This document shows, in pieces, positions 54,521 to 62,684 of a stretch of 64,000 nucleotides of DNA. Numbering within the stretch: position 1 is the stretch's first letter; each line of letters begins with the position of its first letter. Source of the stretch: JAKAVN01 sp963796565 (lineage in GTDB: Bacteria; Desulfobacterota; Binatia; Binatales; Binataceae); assembly GCA_963796565.1 (NCBI GenBank), contig CAWCMA010000004.1:315694-379693 (forward strand), given 5' to 3'. Below the pieces are notes generated by a model, which saw only the letters and a program-made list of their open reading frames with translations, was not told the origin of the DNA and did no database searches. The position numbers and the translations under genes were made by a program.

Positions 54521-54574
54521 TCGCCGTATTTTTTTGATTCGACCGCATAGTCGCGGCGCATACCCGAATGCCCG

Positions 54575-54841
54575 ATGGTGTTCCATCGCGACGGCAAGTC
54601 GGTGGGGTTGTTCCGCAAGAGTTGGGCGACGGCGTGCAAGAAGGCTGAACTCGGCGCGATGCTGATACATGACCTGCGGCGTTGCGCCGTCCGCAACATG
54701 ATTCGGGCTGGAGTACCCGACAAGATCGCGATGTCGATCAGCGGGCATCAGACGCGATCCATCTTCGACCGCTACGACATCGTGACCGAGAACGACCTTG
54801 CGCGGGCTATGGACCGAGTGGGCGAGCACTTAGCCGCGTAG
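54575..54841 (+). pseudogene. Tyrosine recombinase/integrase, C-terminal fragment
   Basis: 88 aa covering only the end of the catalytic domain: HDLRRCAVRNMIRAGVPDKI (His and Arg of box II), ISGHQTRSIFDRYDIV (His and the nucleophile Tyr). The N-terminal DNA-binding part and the first catalytic Arg are missing. It ends 115 bp before a tRNA-Phe 3' remnant, the usual arrangement of an integrase next to its attachment site. Evidently a relic of an integrated element. Confidence 0.82.
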
Positions 54842-54956
54842 CGGTCGAGACCACTAAGGTGGTTCCGCTCAAGAAAGTTGTGTCATAGTTTCGCGCATAG
54901 TAATGGCCTTGGTGGCCGGGTGGCGGTGAAAAATCTTCGGTATTTGCTAGATTTTT

Positions 54957-55020
54957 TGGTGGGCAGGGAGTGAATCGAACACTCGACACGAAGATTTTCA
55001 GTTTTCTGCTATGCCGACTG
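54957..55020 (-). pseudogene. tRNA-Phe 3'-end remnant (candidate attachment site)
   Basis: Read on the minus strand, CTGAAAA (GAA anticodon loop) is followed by a 5-bp T-arm (GAGTG/CACTC around TTCGATT) and ends CCTGCCCACCA. The partner of the acceptor 3' strand (GGGCAGG) and a pairing D-arm are not found, and the anticodon stem has a mismatch. So this is not a working tRNA but looks like the 3' half left by site-specific integration into a tRNA-Phe gene. Confidence 0.7.
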
Positions 55021-55100
55021 CCTATGTCCAGTGGGTACTAAATTTACTATCCAGTCGTCTAAACCTGTGAAAACTGTAGTGTTTCCGTATGGGGTGCGCG

Positions 55101-55168
55101 TGGGGGTATGAGACCAGAAGCGTGCCAATGTCAGCGATTCTGCTAGATGGGGGTATAGCTGGGGGTAT
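55101..55168 (+). repeat. Three direct copies of TGGGGGTAT
   Basis: TGGGGGTAT occurs at 55101-55109, 55148-55156 and 55160-55168, 90 to 150 bp from the tRNA-Phe remnant and near the integrase fragment. Such short direct repeats beside att sites can be integrase arm-binding sites; that is inference. The rest of 55021-55480 shows no gene I can support. Confidence 0.6.
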
Positions 55169-55480
55169 AGATTGAGATACGAAAAAAACCGAAAAAAGTC
55201 ATTCTTCTAAAGATAAAGGGCAGGGCGTATCCCACCTCCACTCACCTCGCGCTCTTTGTCTGTCTATACGAAATAAACGAATTTGACGAAAAAGGCCGTG
55301 GATACTGAATTATTCGACGGATTGACGGGTCGGGGTTTACGAAATAAGGGTCAAGCACCATTCGGCCGCCTCGCAGCTTGTCGTGGATTGTCCGGCGCTT
55401 GTGGATGGTGTTGATGGACCGCCTGGCGCACGCTTCCGAGGCCGCCCGTCGCGATGTACGATCGCGACAGGAGGTGTGCT

Positions 55481-55867
55481 GTGGTTGAGGACAAGACGAA
55501 TAAACCGCCGAAATGGGGTCCAAAGGTATCCATAGAGCCCCTCCACGAGCGCGAGCAGCATGTGCTGAGAGCTCAGCCCGCTGAACTTCCGTTACCGCCG
55601 CGGCGCCCACCGATACCCCCGCAACGACAACACAAGCGCCTCTGCCCCGACTGCGGAGGCTCGATGCGGACGCAAGAGAAGTCTGCTCAGGACATGGCCG
55701 GGATGGTGCACTTGGATAGCGAATGCCTAGACCGTAAGTGCGCCGGCCGACTGCGCGAAGACTACGAATCTGGTCACACGTACGGCCGGTGGTGCGGTAT
55801 GCACGAAGGCGAGTGCCCCACAGACCCCGGACGTCTCTATAGACCATGTAGCAGCCCAAATCACTGA
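55481..55867 (+). CDS. Cys-rich zinc-binding-like protein
   Basis: 128 aa from GTG 55481 behind CAGGAGGTG. A Pro/Arg-rich N-terminal half (PAELPLPPRRPPIPPQRQ) is followed by Cys motifs CPDCGGSM, CLDRKC and CGMHEGEC, consistent with one or two zinc sites. The large minus-strand frame covering it is judged a shadow because it lacks a ribosome site. Family not recognised; perhaps phage-derived. Confidence 0.66.
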   Translation: MVEDKTNKPPKWGPKVSIEPLHEREQHVLRAQPAELPLPPRRPPIPPQRQHKRLCPDCGGSMRTQEKSAQDMAGMVHLDSECLDRKCAGRLREDYESGHTYGRWCGMHEGECPTDPGRLYRPCSSPNH

Positions 55868-55971
55868 CGCGGGATGGTGCGGTGGGACAGGCGGATGCGG
55901 GAGATCGTCAAGGGCGAGGTCTCGGAAAGGGTTGTGCAACTGCACGCGTAGGGGGATAGCTCAAGAACCTT

Positions 55972-56175
55972 TCACTGAGACTCCCAGCCGCCGCCCCTAT
56001 CGCCTACCTGCGAACTTCCAGCGGACTCAGACTGATGCTTTTGTTCGCAGCCGACGTGGGCGATCCTGCGCGGAACGGACCCAGCTTGTACCCTGACGAT
56101 CACGAAATCCTCCCCGCCGTCCTCGCGGGTATCGACCACTTTGTTGCAATGGTCGCACAATTCTTTCTCGGGCAT
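55972..56175 (-). CDS. Small zinc-finger-like protein
   Basis: 67 aa from ATG 56175 behind AGGAGATGAAAA. MPEKELCDHCNKVVDTREDG starts with a C-x2-C pair; a later HVGCEQKHQ offers Cys/His partners. The polar Gly/Ser-rich tail is probably disordered. Part of the cluster of tiny Cys-pair proteins between 49.9 and 62.4 kb. Confidence 0.62.
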   Translation of the reverse strand: MPEKELCDHCNKVVDTREDGGEDFVIVRVQAGSVPRRIAHVGCEQKHQSESAGSSQVGDRGGGWESQ

Positions 56176-56412
56176 TTTTCATCTCCTGCCAACGATTCCG
56201 GCTCTCCTTCAGTTTAACGGCCCCCTGATCGCCCGCAAGCCAGGGTACGAGCGCCCGTCCACAGGTACGCTGGGCGATTCCGCACCACGCCCACTGTGTC
56301 AACGCCGATTGAATGTTGACCCGCCTATGCTCGGATCGCCGAAGTAAAATTGACCCACCTGGAGCGGTCTGATCAGGGGAGTGCGAGGGGGATCTCCCCC
56401 TCGCCGTTCCGT

Positions 56413-57198
56413 CTAATGCTTATTGGCTTTAACCGGAACGGCCAGTAGCCCGGCCTTGCGCTTATCCTTGAGTCTGAAGCTATCCCCGTTGATGCTGACG
56501 ATAGTCGAGTGGTGCAGGACCCGATCGAGCATCGCGGCGGTCAGTACGCTGTCGCCAGCGAAAGCGCTGTCCCAACTGCCGAAGGTCAGATTCGAGGTCA
56601 GGATCATCGCGCCGCGTTCGTAGCGGCGCTCGACGATCTGGAAGAACAGGTTGGCCTGCTCGCGGCTCAGCGGCAGATAGCCGATTTCGTCGACGATCAG
56701 CAGCTTGTAGGCGTTGACCGCGCGATGCATGACCTCGCGATAACGGCCCTGGCGCTGCGCGGCCTCCAGCATCAGCACCAGATCGGCCGCACTGAAGAAG
56801 CGAGTCTTGTAACCCTTCTGAGTGGCGAGGTAGCCGAGCGCGATCGCGAGATGAGTCTTGCCCACACCCGAGGGTCCGAGGAAGACCACGTTCTCGGCGC
56901 GCTCGACGAAGGCAAGGCTGGCCAGTTCCATGATCTGCTTGCGCGGCGCGCCGGTGGCGAAGCCGAAGTCGTACTGGTCAAGCGTCTTGATCGCCGGGAA
57001 GCCGGCCACCCGCGCGAACATCTCGCGCGCCCGCGCCCGGCGCGATTCGCGCTCGGCCACCAGTAACTCCTCCAGGAAGTCGGTAAACGAGGTGCGCTTT
57101 TCGGCCGCGGTCTGGGCCAGCGCTGGATACTGCGCCGCGATCCCGCCCAGCCGCAGCTCGTTGCACAGCGCGATCAGTCGTTCGTGCTGTACGCTCAT
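56413..57198 (-). CDS. istB: IS21 helper ATPase IstB
   Basis: 261 aa DnaC-like AAA+ ATPase that assists IstA. Walker A FLGPSGVGKTHLAIALGYLA (about residues 107-126), Walker B KLLIVDEIGYLPLSREQANLFF, and sensor MILTSNLTFGSW are all present, followed by HHSTIVSINGDSFRLKDKR typical of IstB C-termini. It overlaps the istA stop by 4 nt. Confidence 0.96.
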   Translation of the reverse strand: MSVQHERLIALCNELRLGGIAAQYPALAQTAAEKRTSFTDFLEELLVAERESRRARAREMFARVAGFPAIKTLDQYDFGFATGAPRKQIMELASLAFVERAENVVFLGPSGVGKTHLAIALGYLATQKGYKTRFFSAADLVLMLEAAQRQGRYREVMHRAVNAYKLLIVDEIGYLPLSREQANLFFQIVERRYERGAMILTSNLTFGSWDSAFAGDSVLTAAMLDRVLHHSTIVSINGDSFRLKDKRKAGLLAVPVKANKH

Positions 57199-58211
57199 CC
57201 CGCCTCCACCGCGGTAATCAGTTCTTCATAGACCCGCAGCGGATGCTGATACCCGCGCGGCGCCGGACGCTTCGGAGCAGCAGGCTGGAGCGTTCCCGGC
57301 CATGGCGCTGGGATAGCTTGCAGGCGCTCACCTTCCTGCTCGAGCCGCACCGAAGGGACCTCGCCGGTGGTCGCGTGCACGCGGGCGTTGGCAACCTCGC
57401 GCAGCCAGGTGCCGACCCGTGCATTGGCGGTTTCGCGATCGACCTTGAGTCCTTCGGGGCTGAGCTGGCTCGCCAACGGCACGTAGAAGCTCGCCCGCAG
57501 GTAGCGGATGAAGCGTTCGACTTTGCCCTTGGTCCGGGGTCGATAGGGCTGGCAGAGCCGCGGCACGAAGCCATGATGATGCGCGAAGTCGAGGAAGGTG
57601 CGGTTATAACGATGCAGCCCCGGTCCGTAGCGATCCCGCTCGGTCACCACCGTCCGCATGTTGTCGTAGAGCACTTCGCGGGGGATGCCGCCGAAGAAGT
57701 AAAAGGCGCGCTCATGACAGCCGAGCAGCGTCTCCATCCGCTCATCGGTGACGAACTCGACGAAGGTCGCCCGGCTCCAGCCCAGCGTCGCGATGAACAC
57801 CGCCAGCCGATCCTTGCCGCGCCGAATGGTCGCGAAGTCGGCCTGCATCTGGCGCCCCGGTTCGGTCTCGAACCTGATCAACGGCTCCGGCCTGGCCACC
57901 GGCTTTAGCGTCGCGAGGTGATCCTTCAGAATGCTGACGCCGCCCGTATAGCCGAGCGCCCTCAGTTCGCGCAGCAGCACCGTCGCCGGAATCCATTCCG
58001 GCGCAGCGGCCCTTACCCGTTCAGCGATGTACTGCTTGTAGTCATCGAGCTTGCTCGGCCGCGCCCTGCGCTCGTACCGCGGCAGTCCCTCACCCCGTAC
58101 ATAGCGCCGCACCGTATTGCGCGAGATCTTCAGCATTCGCGCGATGTCGCGAATGCTCTTGCCCTGCCTGCTCAAAACCCGGATCTCCACCGCTTCCTCC
58201 GCCACCAGCAT
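57195..58211 (-). CDS. istA: IS21 transposase IstA
   Basis: 338 aa DDE transposase. An N-terminal HTH (QGKSIRDIARMLKISRNTVRRYV), then the integrase core with first Asp in GRQMQADFATIR, second Asp in PREVLYDNMRTVV and Glu in GKVERFIRYLR. The ATG at 58211 has GGAGG at good spacing. Somewhat shorter than the ~390-500 aa of many IstA proteins, but all catalytic residues are present. Confidence 0.95.
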   Translation of the reverse strand: MLVAEEAVEIRVLSRQGKSIRDIARMLKISRNTVRRYVRGEGLPRYERRARPSKLDDYKQYIAERVRAAAPEWIPATVLLRELRALGYTGGVSILKDHLATLKPVARPEPLIRFETEPGRQMQADFATIRRGKDRLAVFIATLGWSRATFVEFVTDERMETLLGCHERAFYFFGGIPREVLYDNMRTVVTERDRYGPGLHRYNRTFLDFAHHHGFVPRLCQPYRPRTKGKVERFIRYLRASFYVPLASQLSPEGLKVDRETANARVGTWLREVANARVHATTGEVPSVRLEQEGERLQAIPAPWPGTLQPAAPKRPAPRGYQHPLRVYEELITAVEAG

Positions 58212-58473
58212 GAGGTCCTCCGCTGCGGAGTACCCCACGCCGGGGTGGGTCAGTTTTCAATCGGCGACCCGGATCAGTTTTGCACCGGCGGCTACAACTG
58301 TGGACGCTTAGGCGGGAGCGGGATTAACCGGCCGCGGCCCTGGCGCTCGCAGGGTGCGGCGCGGCTGGCGCCCGCCTTGGCGTGATGCGAATGCTCGCGG
58401 GAGAAACGAAAGGGCCGGATATTCAACAGCGCGAAATGCTAAGCTCAAATGAGGTGCGAAGGAGGCAATTCAG

Positions 58474-58713
58474 ATGGGCTTTTTGGATACACTGAAATAT
58501 GGAGGTTTAAACCCGGCGATCATCTGCCCAAACTGTCAGACGAGGGGGAACGTCCGGGTAAGGCGATTACAGCAGAAAGTGGGGATAAGCGGAGGCAAAG
58601 CCGCTGGCGCTTTTTTGACCGGCGGCGCTTCACTCCTGCTAACGGGGCTCTCACGTAAACAATGGGTGACGCAAGCCCATTGCGATTATTGCGAAACCGA
58701 CTGGCAGTTTTAA
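58474..58713 (+). CDS. Small zinc-ribbon membrane-like protein
   Basis: 79 aa, ATG 58474 behind AAGGAGG. Cys pairs CPNC (near residue 18) and CDYC (near 70) flank a Gly/Ala/Leu-rich stretch (GGKAAGAFLTGGASLLLTGLS) that could insert in a membrane or pack as a hairpin. This plan, a zinc ribbon split by a glycine-rich hydrophobic hairpin, is shared with other small bacterial proteins of unknown role. Confidence 0.72.
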   Translation: MGFLDTLKYGGLNPAIICPNCQTRGNVRVRRLQQKVGISGGKAAGAFLTGGASLLLTGLSRKQWVTQAHCDYCETDWQF

Positions 58714-58901
58714 CGTCTGCTACAGCGTTCGATGTCAACGCCACGAGCACGGCGCCCGCGTCAGTATTGAGGGCGGTATGCTGGTGCTCCCGAGCTCACG
58801 TGCTGCGGGCCGCGCACGGCGAGCACGTGGTCGAGTCTTCGGTGGCACCAGCGCCGGGCACCCAGGGGCTGGGCGTGATCGTCTCTTCGGAGGTTAATTC
58901 T

Positions 58902-59135
58902 ATGAAGTTGGAATGTCCAAAGTGCGAGGAGCCAAGCGAGTATCCGCACATTTCGGCGCCGGGAATTCCCGATGACCATAACGAGCATCTATGCCTGAAC
59001 CCGAACTGTCACCAGCTTCTAATTTGGGACTATCCGCAAGTACGTGCCGCGCCGGGCCCGGTCAGCAAGCCGGAAGAGTGCCACCACGACGAGCTCAAGA
59101 AGCCGGGGGCGATGGTTCCGAAGCGACTAGTCTAA
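58902..59135 (+). CDS. Small zinc-ribbon-like protein
   Basis: 77 aa, ATG 58902 behind GGAGGTTAATTCT. MKLECPKCEEPSEYPHISAP opens with a Cys pair; LCLNPNCHQLLIWDYP gives the second. A Pro-rich tail with ECHHDELKKPG follows. Longer reading from 58662 lacks a ribosome site. Function unknown. Confidence 0.68.
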   Translation: MKLECPKCEEPSEYPHISAPGIPDDHNEHLCLNPNCHQLLIWDYPQVRAAPGPVSKPEECHHDELKKPGAMVPKRLV

Positions 59136-59223
59136 TCTCATCTCAAACCCGATGCCGCTATCATCCATGCCTGGAGGCCTCAGCGCGCGGCGTGGCCGCC
59201 GGCCGCCTTGGCGTGTCGCGACT

Positions 59224-59433
59224 TCAGGCTAGTAATCTCGCCAAATACCACGAGGCCGCCGCCATCGCTGCACAGACGAGCGGATAGACCCAGACGGCAC
59301 CCCGGTAGCTCGATCGTTCAGATCCCGCCATTTCGGTCCTGATCAATTTTAGTACGGCGACCGCGAAAAGAATTAAGCACAGCAATCCGTAGGCTTTGAG
59401 TGCCCACACGAGGGCTTGGACGAGTGGGTGCAT
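59224..59433 (-). CDS. Small two-helix membrane protein
   Basis: 69 aa. Two hydrophobic segments, YGLLCLILFAVAVLKLI (about residues 15-31) and AVWVYPLVCAAMAAASWYL (about 46-64), separated by a short polar loop, predict a hairpin with both ends on one side. Start ATG 59433. No family recognised; holin-like size but no charged tail. Confidence 0.55.
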   Translation of the reverse strand: MHPLVQALVWALKAYGLLCLILFAVAVLKLIRTEMAGSERSSYRGAVWVYPLVCAAMAAASWYLARLLA

Positions 59434-59858
59434 CAGCTTCCGCGCGGGGGCCTCTTCAGCGATGCGCGTTTAGCGCGGCGGCGTGGCGTGGCTTCATGTT
59501 CGCCAGCGTAGGGCGGTCGAGCGGTGAGCGTCAAGGCGTGCAGATTCCGCTCGGGCACCTTGGCCTCGCGCGCGACGGCCTCGCGCGTACGCGGCTGAGC
59601 CACCTTCAGCGACGAGGACACGTTGACCTCCCCGCTGACCTTTGGATGATTCCGATCGCCGACTTTGCCGGCTTCGCGCCGCTGCTCGGCCATCCGCAGC
59701 TTCGACCGTCTCTCTCTCGCGCGATCTCGGCGCGCGTGTCGCGCTTGGGTCGCGATTTGTCCGTGTCGGTCAACGTGTCCGACACGGAGGGCGCCCGTCC
59801 CACTCAACGGAAGTGTGTTAGTTCGTAGGGTGCTGGATAACGTCACCAACATCACCAA
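59433..59858 (-). pseudogene. Remnant of a phage-type DNA-binding gene
   Basis: Protein-like text switches frame: SVSDTLTDTDKSRPKRDTRA in one frame (about 59790-59730), then RRSKLRMAEQRREAGKVGDR and VSSSLKVAQPRTREAVAREA in the next. The last block resembles the helix-turn-helix region found in some phage and plasmid proteins (SSSLKVA...TREAVAREA..VPER). Probably a frameshifted gene. Confidence 0.42.
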
Positions 59859-59933
59859 GGGGGTGAAGGGGTATGAAACTCTCGATCGATTTCTCGCAGG
59901 ACCGAGTTTAAGCCACTGACGGGGCGCAGTCTG

Positions 59934-60266
59934 TCAACCCTTGCCTCGCTGCGCCGCCCAATAGTAGGACGTGTGCTCGCGACGGATGGGAAACTCGAGG
60001 GGTACTGGCTCGAATCGGTTGGGAGCGAACGCCGGATTATCATAATGGCCCGCTGGAACGGGATTTAAGCCTACCCGGTCAGAGCTTTTTTGAAACCATA
60101 CAAAGCCGCAATACCAGCAGCGGTATATAGCATTCGTCTCACCACGTCGCTCAAGAACCGCTGGCGTGAGATGCACCTGTTCCGCGGTCACCTTCTTCAG
60201 GCTTCCCGGTCCGCCGCCCGAGCAGGCGATAGACGGGCAGCGTGGTCTGTATCTGGTCATTGACAT
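59934..60266 (-). CDS. Cys-rich hypothetical protein
   Basis: 110 aa. CPSIAC near residue 10 and CWYCGF near 50 provide two Cys pairs, so a zinc site is likely; the C-terminus is basic and aromatic (RREHTSYYWAAQRGKG). AAGG precedes the start at 60266. It lies 27 nt after WYL copy E on the same strand and seems co-transcribed with it. Confidence 0.62.
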   Translation of the reverse strand: MSMTRYRPRCPSIACSGGGPGSLKKVTAEQVHLTPAVLERRGETNAIYRCWYCGFVWFQKSSDRVGLNPVPAGHYDNPAFAPNRFEPVPLEFPIRREHTSYYWAAQRGKG

Positions 60267-60293
60267 CCGTTGCCTTCTGTGGCGGCCGGTGCG

Positions 60294-60614
60294 CTATTTT
60301 TCCTTGAGGCGCGGGTCGTCGCTGGCGATGCATGCCGCAAACTCCCAGCGGCGCTTTATGGCCTGGCTGGCCTGGCTCTTGAGATTCGGTTCCGGCATGA
60401 CACTCAAGTCGCGGCCAGCGAGCAGGTTTTTCTCGCACTCCGCAGCGCTGTCAAATGACCCGACTATGGCCCACTTGCTGAGCGGTGCGGTCTCATCGAG
60501 GTGCCCCCCTCCGATATCAATATCACGCTCAACCTCTTTACCGTTCTGATAGACTGGCGGCATCATCAAATACCACCCGACCAGGGCGAGCGCGGCGGCG
60601 TGGCGGCGCTTCAT
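60294..60614 (-). CDS. WYL/C-I-x-x-D-D family small protein, copy E
   Basis: 106 aa, the longest copy. AAALALVGWYLMMPPVYQNG at the N-terminus, TAPLSKWAIVGSFDSAAECE in the middle and ACIASDDPRLKEK at the end. The start overlaps the stop of the upstream small gene (ATGA). Closest in motif spelling to copies A, C and D, although 6 kb away on the other strand. Confidence 0.76.
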   Translation of the reverse strand: MKRRHAAALALVGWYLMMPPVYQNGKEVERDIDIGGGHLDETAPLSKWAIVGSFDSAAECEKNLLAGRDLSVMPEPNLKSQASQAIKRRWEFAACIASDDPRLKEK

Positions 60615-60799
60615 TGGACTTGCGCTCCTGCCAGTCGAGCGGCGCCCGGCGCCACCTTTCCAATCAAAACCATGAAATGCAGAAATTCTCGATCGCTCAG
60701 CGCGAGGCGCGCCTGAACCTTGTCGAGCAGGGCTTGATCGGTTGCGTCTAACTGTACGGCTTGGCTGCCTGCAATAGCTTTCCAGTTTTCTGCTTCCAC
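60611..60799 (-). CDS. Small hypothetical protein
   Basis: 62 aa from GTG 60799 behind AAAGGAG. Sequence is helical (DATDQALLDKVQARLALSDREFLHFMVLIGKV). It overlaps WYL copy E by 4 nt, so the order is small helical protein, WYL protein, Cys-rich protein. Not recognised. Confidence 0.6.
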   Translation of the reverse strand: MEAENWKAIAGSQAVQLDATDQALLDKVQARLALSDREFLHFMVLIGKVAPGAARLAGAQVQ

Positions 60800-60922
60800 C
60801 TTTATTCTCCTTTCTTCGGCGTCCGCGCCTTCGCCCACCTCGCCAACACGGGCTGCGCGCGGCCTAGGCGCGGGAAAGAACTACTTCAGCGCCCGAGACA
60901 TCCTTTCCACGAACCGACTTGC

Positions 60923-61666
60923 TCAGGTGCGCTCAGGCCATCCCTGAGAGCAGTTTTGCCCTTCGCAGATTTTGACCAAACGTCCCAACATCTCGTCTTC
61001 ATTTTCGTCCCACTCACCATGAACGAAAATCTCAAGCGTCGTTCTGACTGACTTAGCGTTCTCGGCCCCGATTTCGATCTGCAGCTTGTAGATGCCAGGA
61101 CCAACGATATGGCCTCGGTGATTAGGCCTCGCGACGAGATCAAAGCTTAAGAGAACTCTGCTGGGGTCCAAACCCTTAAGTTCCTTGGGCGCGTCTTCTG
61201 TTCCATCGAAAGAAACTCGTTCACTGGGCTTAATCATATGAGCAATGTCGCAGTACCTTCTTGTTTCATTCGGCGCGAGGATCGGGAGATACATCCGCCC
61301 TAGGTTTGACCAAATCAGATTCATGGGCGGAAACTGACGTACCTCAGCCCACGCGCCATTCCTATAAGCTCTCAATGACCTCGCATAAACTTCAACGCTT
61401 CGGGCCGCTTCTTTGCCGTCATTCTGGACACTCACCCTTAAGTAGTATGCGTCCGCCTTGGCAATAACTCTCCCGGTTATAGAGTCCTTTCGCTCAAAAG
61501 GGATTTTAACGCAGTCAGGAGATCTCACCTCGGCGGTTATCTTAAGAACTGGCTGACGCCACCAGCGAAGAATGGTGTCCCGGAATAGCGCGACGAGTAC
61601 TGCGCCTGCAGTCCCGAGCGCTGTTAGCGCCTTTAGTAGCCAGTCTACTTCTTGGCCGCGGGTCAT
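60923..61666 (-). CDS. Membrane-anchored hypothetical protein
   Basis: 247 aa. One N-terminal hydrophobic helix (LLKALTALGTAGAVLVALF, about residues 10-28) is followed by a soluble beta-rich domain (KADAYYLRVSVQNDGKEAARSVEVYARSL, an immunoglobulin-like strand pattern). ATG 61666. No family is recognised. Lower GC than chromosomal genes, fitting the accessory region. Confidence 0.72.
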   Translation of the reverse strand: MTRGQEVDWLLKALTALGTAGAVLVALFRDTILRWWRQPVLKITAEVRSPDCVKIPFERKDSITGRVIAKADAYYLRVSVQNDGKEAARSVEVYARSLRAYRNGAWAEVRQFPPMNLIWSNLGRMYLPILAPNETRRYCDIAHMIKPSERVSFDGTEDAPKELKGLDPSRVLLSFDLVARPNHRGHIVGPGIYKLQIEIGAENAKSVRTTLEIFVHGEWDENEDEMLGRLVKICEGQNCSQGWPERT

Positions 61667-61911
61667 GCGGATGCACGCAACCGAAAGGTCGTCGTTCGAG
61701 TTGAATCGGTTTGCTTTGCAATCATATTCAGCTTGATTACCACAAAACTATGCTGCACAGCATCTAGGTCCGTTCGGGCCTGCCGCGCGCTACCGCGGTG
61801 CTTCTGCCCAAAGGGAGAAAGGGTATTTCGCCGAGCGACTTCAGATCGCTGCGGATGGAGGTCCTTTTAACCCCTTAACCCCGCCAAAGCGGGCAGGCAG
61901 GAGAACGGACG

Positions 61912-62157
61912 ATGACACAACAGATCGACTGGCTACTGTTCGCGGTAAATCGCCTCGGCGGTGCCACGAAGGCGGCGAAGCGGATCGGCGTTCGCAGGGG
62001 CGAAGTTGCAGGATGGTTGCTCAACGGAACGGCTAAGGCTCGGTATGGCGATATTATGCGGCTAATGAAGCTCGCAAAAGTGCCGGCGGCGGAGCCGCGT
62101 CTGGGCCCCCCGCGCAAGTCGGACGTGAAGTATTGCGAACGGTCGGCCGCCGCCTAG
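61912..62157 (+). CDS. Small helix-turn-helix DNA-binding protein
   Basis: 81 aa behind AGGAGAACGG. LLFAVNRLGGATKAAKRIGVRRGEVAGWLLNGTAKARYGDIMRLM reads as a Cro/YdaS-like helix-turn-helix (GGATKAAKRIGV-turn-GEVAGWL). Likely a phage-type repressor or Cro relic; no partner antitoxin or toxin gene is visible. Confidence 0.72.
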   Translation: MTQQIDWLLFAVNRLGGATKAAKRIGVRRGEVAGWLLNGTAKARYGDIMRLMKLAKVPAAEPRLGPPRKSDVKYCERSAAA

Positions 62158-62188
62158 ACCGGACTCGGCTGCCGGCGCACTTCTAGCC

Positions 62189-62428
62189 TCACGCCGCCTG
62201 CCGTCCGTCGGGGTCGAGCCCGTACCGTACGGCGAGCTCGCGCGGTACCTCGCTCTGACGGTCTCCACGATCGAATACGGACCGCCAGCCGTATAGTGCC
62301 CAGCAGTTCGGACACAACACGGTTTGCTGATTCTGCTTCCGCCGAATCTGCTCGCGCGTCGGGCCACCTTGCCAGACGCCGTTGCATGCGCCGCACCGCC
62401 GCTGATTTTTCCTAGGTTTCTTCTTCAT
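62189..62428 (-). CDS. Small zinc-ribbon-like protein
   Basis: 79 aa. MKKKPRKNQRRCGACNGVWQ has a basic start and first Cys pair; LCPNCWALYGW holds the second. ATG 62428 overlaps the upstream stop (ATGA), so it is coupled to the 62616-62425 gene. Another member of the local set of tiny Cys-pair proteins. Confidence 0.62.
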   Translation of the reverse strand: MKKKPRKNQRRCGACNGVWQGGPTREQIRRKQNQQTVLCPNCWALYGWRSVFDRGDRQSEVPRELAVRYGLDPDGRQAA

Positions 62429-62616
62429 ACTATGAGCCCCACCGTCTTAACCCGCGACTTACGACGCTCGGGTCGATACGTTTTCCAATCGGCCAAGGCC
62501 ACCTTGTTCACACCTCTCGCCCGCGATTCGCGCACGGCGATGCCCAGGTGGTCGCGCCAATTTGACCGCAATCGCGCCGGCGGACCCCCGACCGATATTT
62601 CGAGGTGCCGAGCCAT
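62425..62616 (-). CDS. Small basic hypothetical protein
   Basis: 63 aa from ATG 62616 behind GCGAGGG. Arg/Lys-rich (SNWRDHLGIAVRESRARGVN), no Cys, perhaps nucleic-acid-binding. It lies just downstream of the terminase remnant and overlaps the next gene by 4 nt. Confidence 0.48.
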   Translation of the reverse strand: MARHLEISVGGPPARLRSNWRDHLGIAVRESRARGVNKVALADWKTYRPERRKSRVKTVGLIV

Positions 62617-62684
62617 TCAGAACCCTCGCCACTTTCGATGCCGTACCGTCGCGTCCGCGGCGTCTTCCGCGCGGAAATAATCCT

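Larger units (their letters stand above)
56297..58296 (-). mobile_element. IS21-family insertion sequence, complete, 2,000 bp
   Basis: Contains istA and istB in the IS21 order with 4-nt overlap. The left end starts TGTCAACGCCGATTG at 56297, the right end (complement) TGTAGCCGCCGGTGC at 58296. Subterminal repeats of the form GCCGAxTxxAAxxTGACCC occur inside both ends, as in IS21. Directly flanking 4-bp repeats ACTG (56293-56296 and 58297-58300) are the target duplication. Both genes look intact, so the element may be active. Confidence 0.92.

Noticed and set aside
54957..55020. Intact tRNA-Phe gene
   Set aside because: The T-arm, anticodon loop and CCA are present, but no 5' acceptor strand or pairing D-arm could be found, and the anticodon stem has a mismatch.
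55242..55859. 205 aa minus-strand frame
   Set aside because: It lacks a ribosome site and overlaps the 55481-55867 gene, which has a strong one and ordered Cys pairs.
61990..62060. Toxin-antitoxin reading of the HTH gene
   Set aside because: It resembles Cro/YdaS-type helix-turn-helix, but no partner toxin gene lies next to it.
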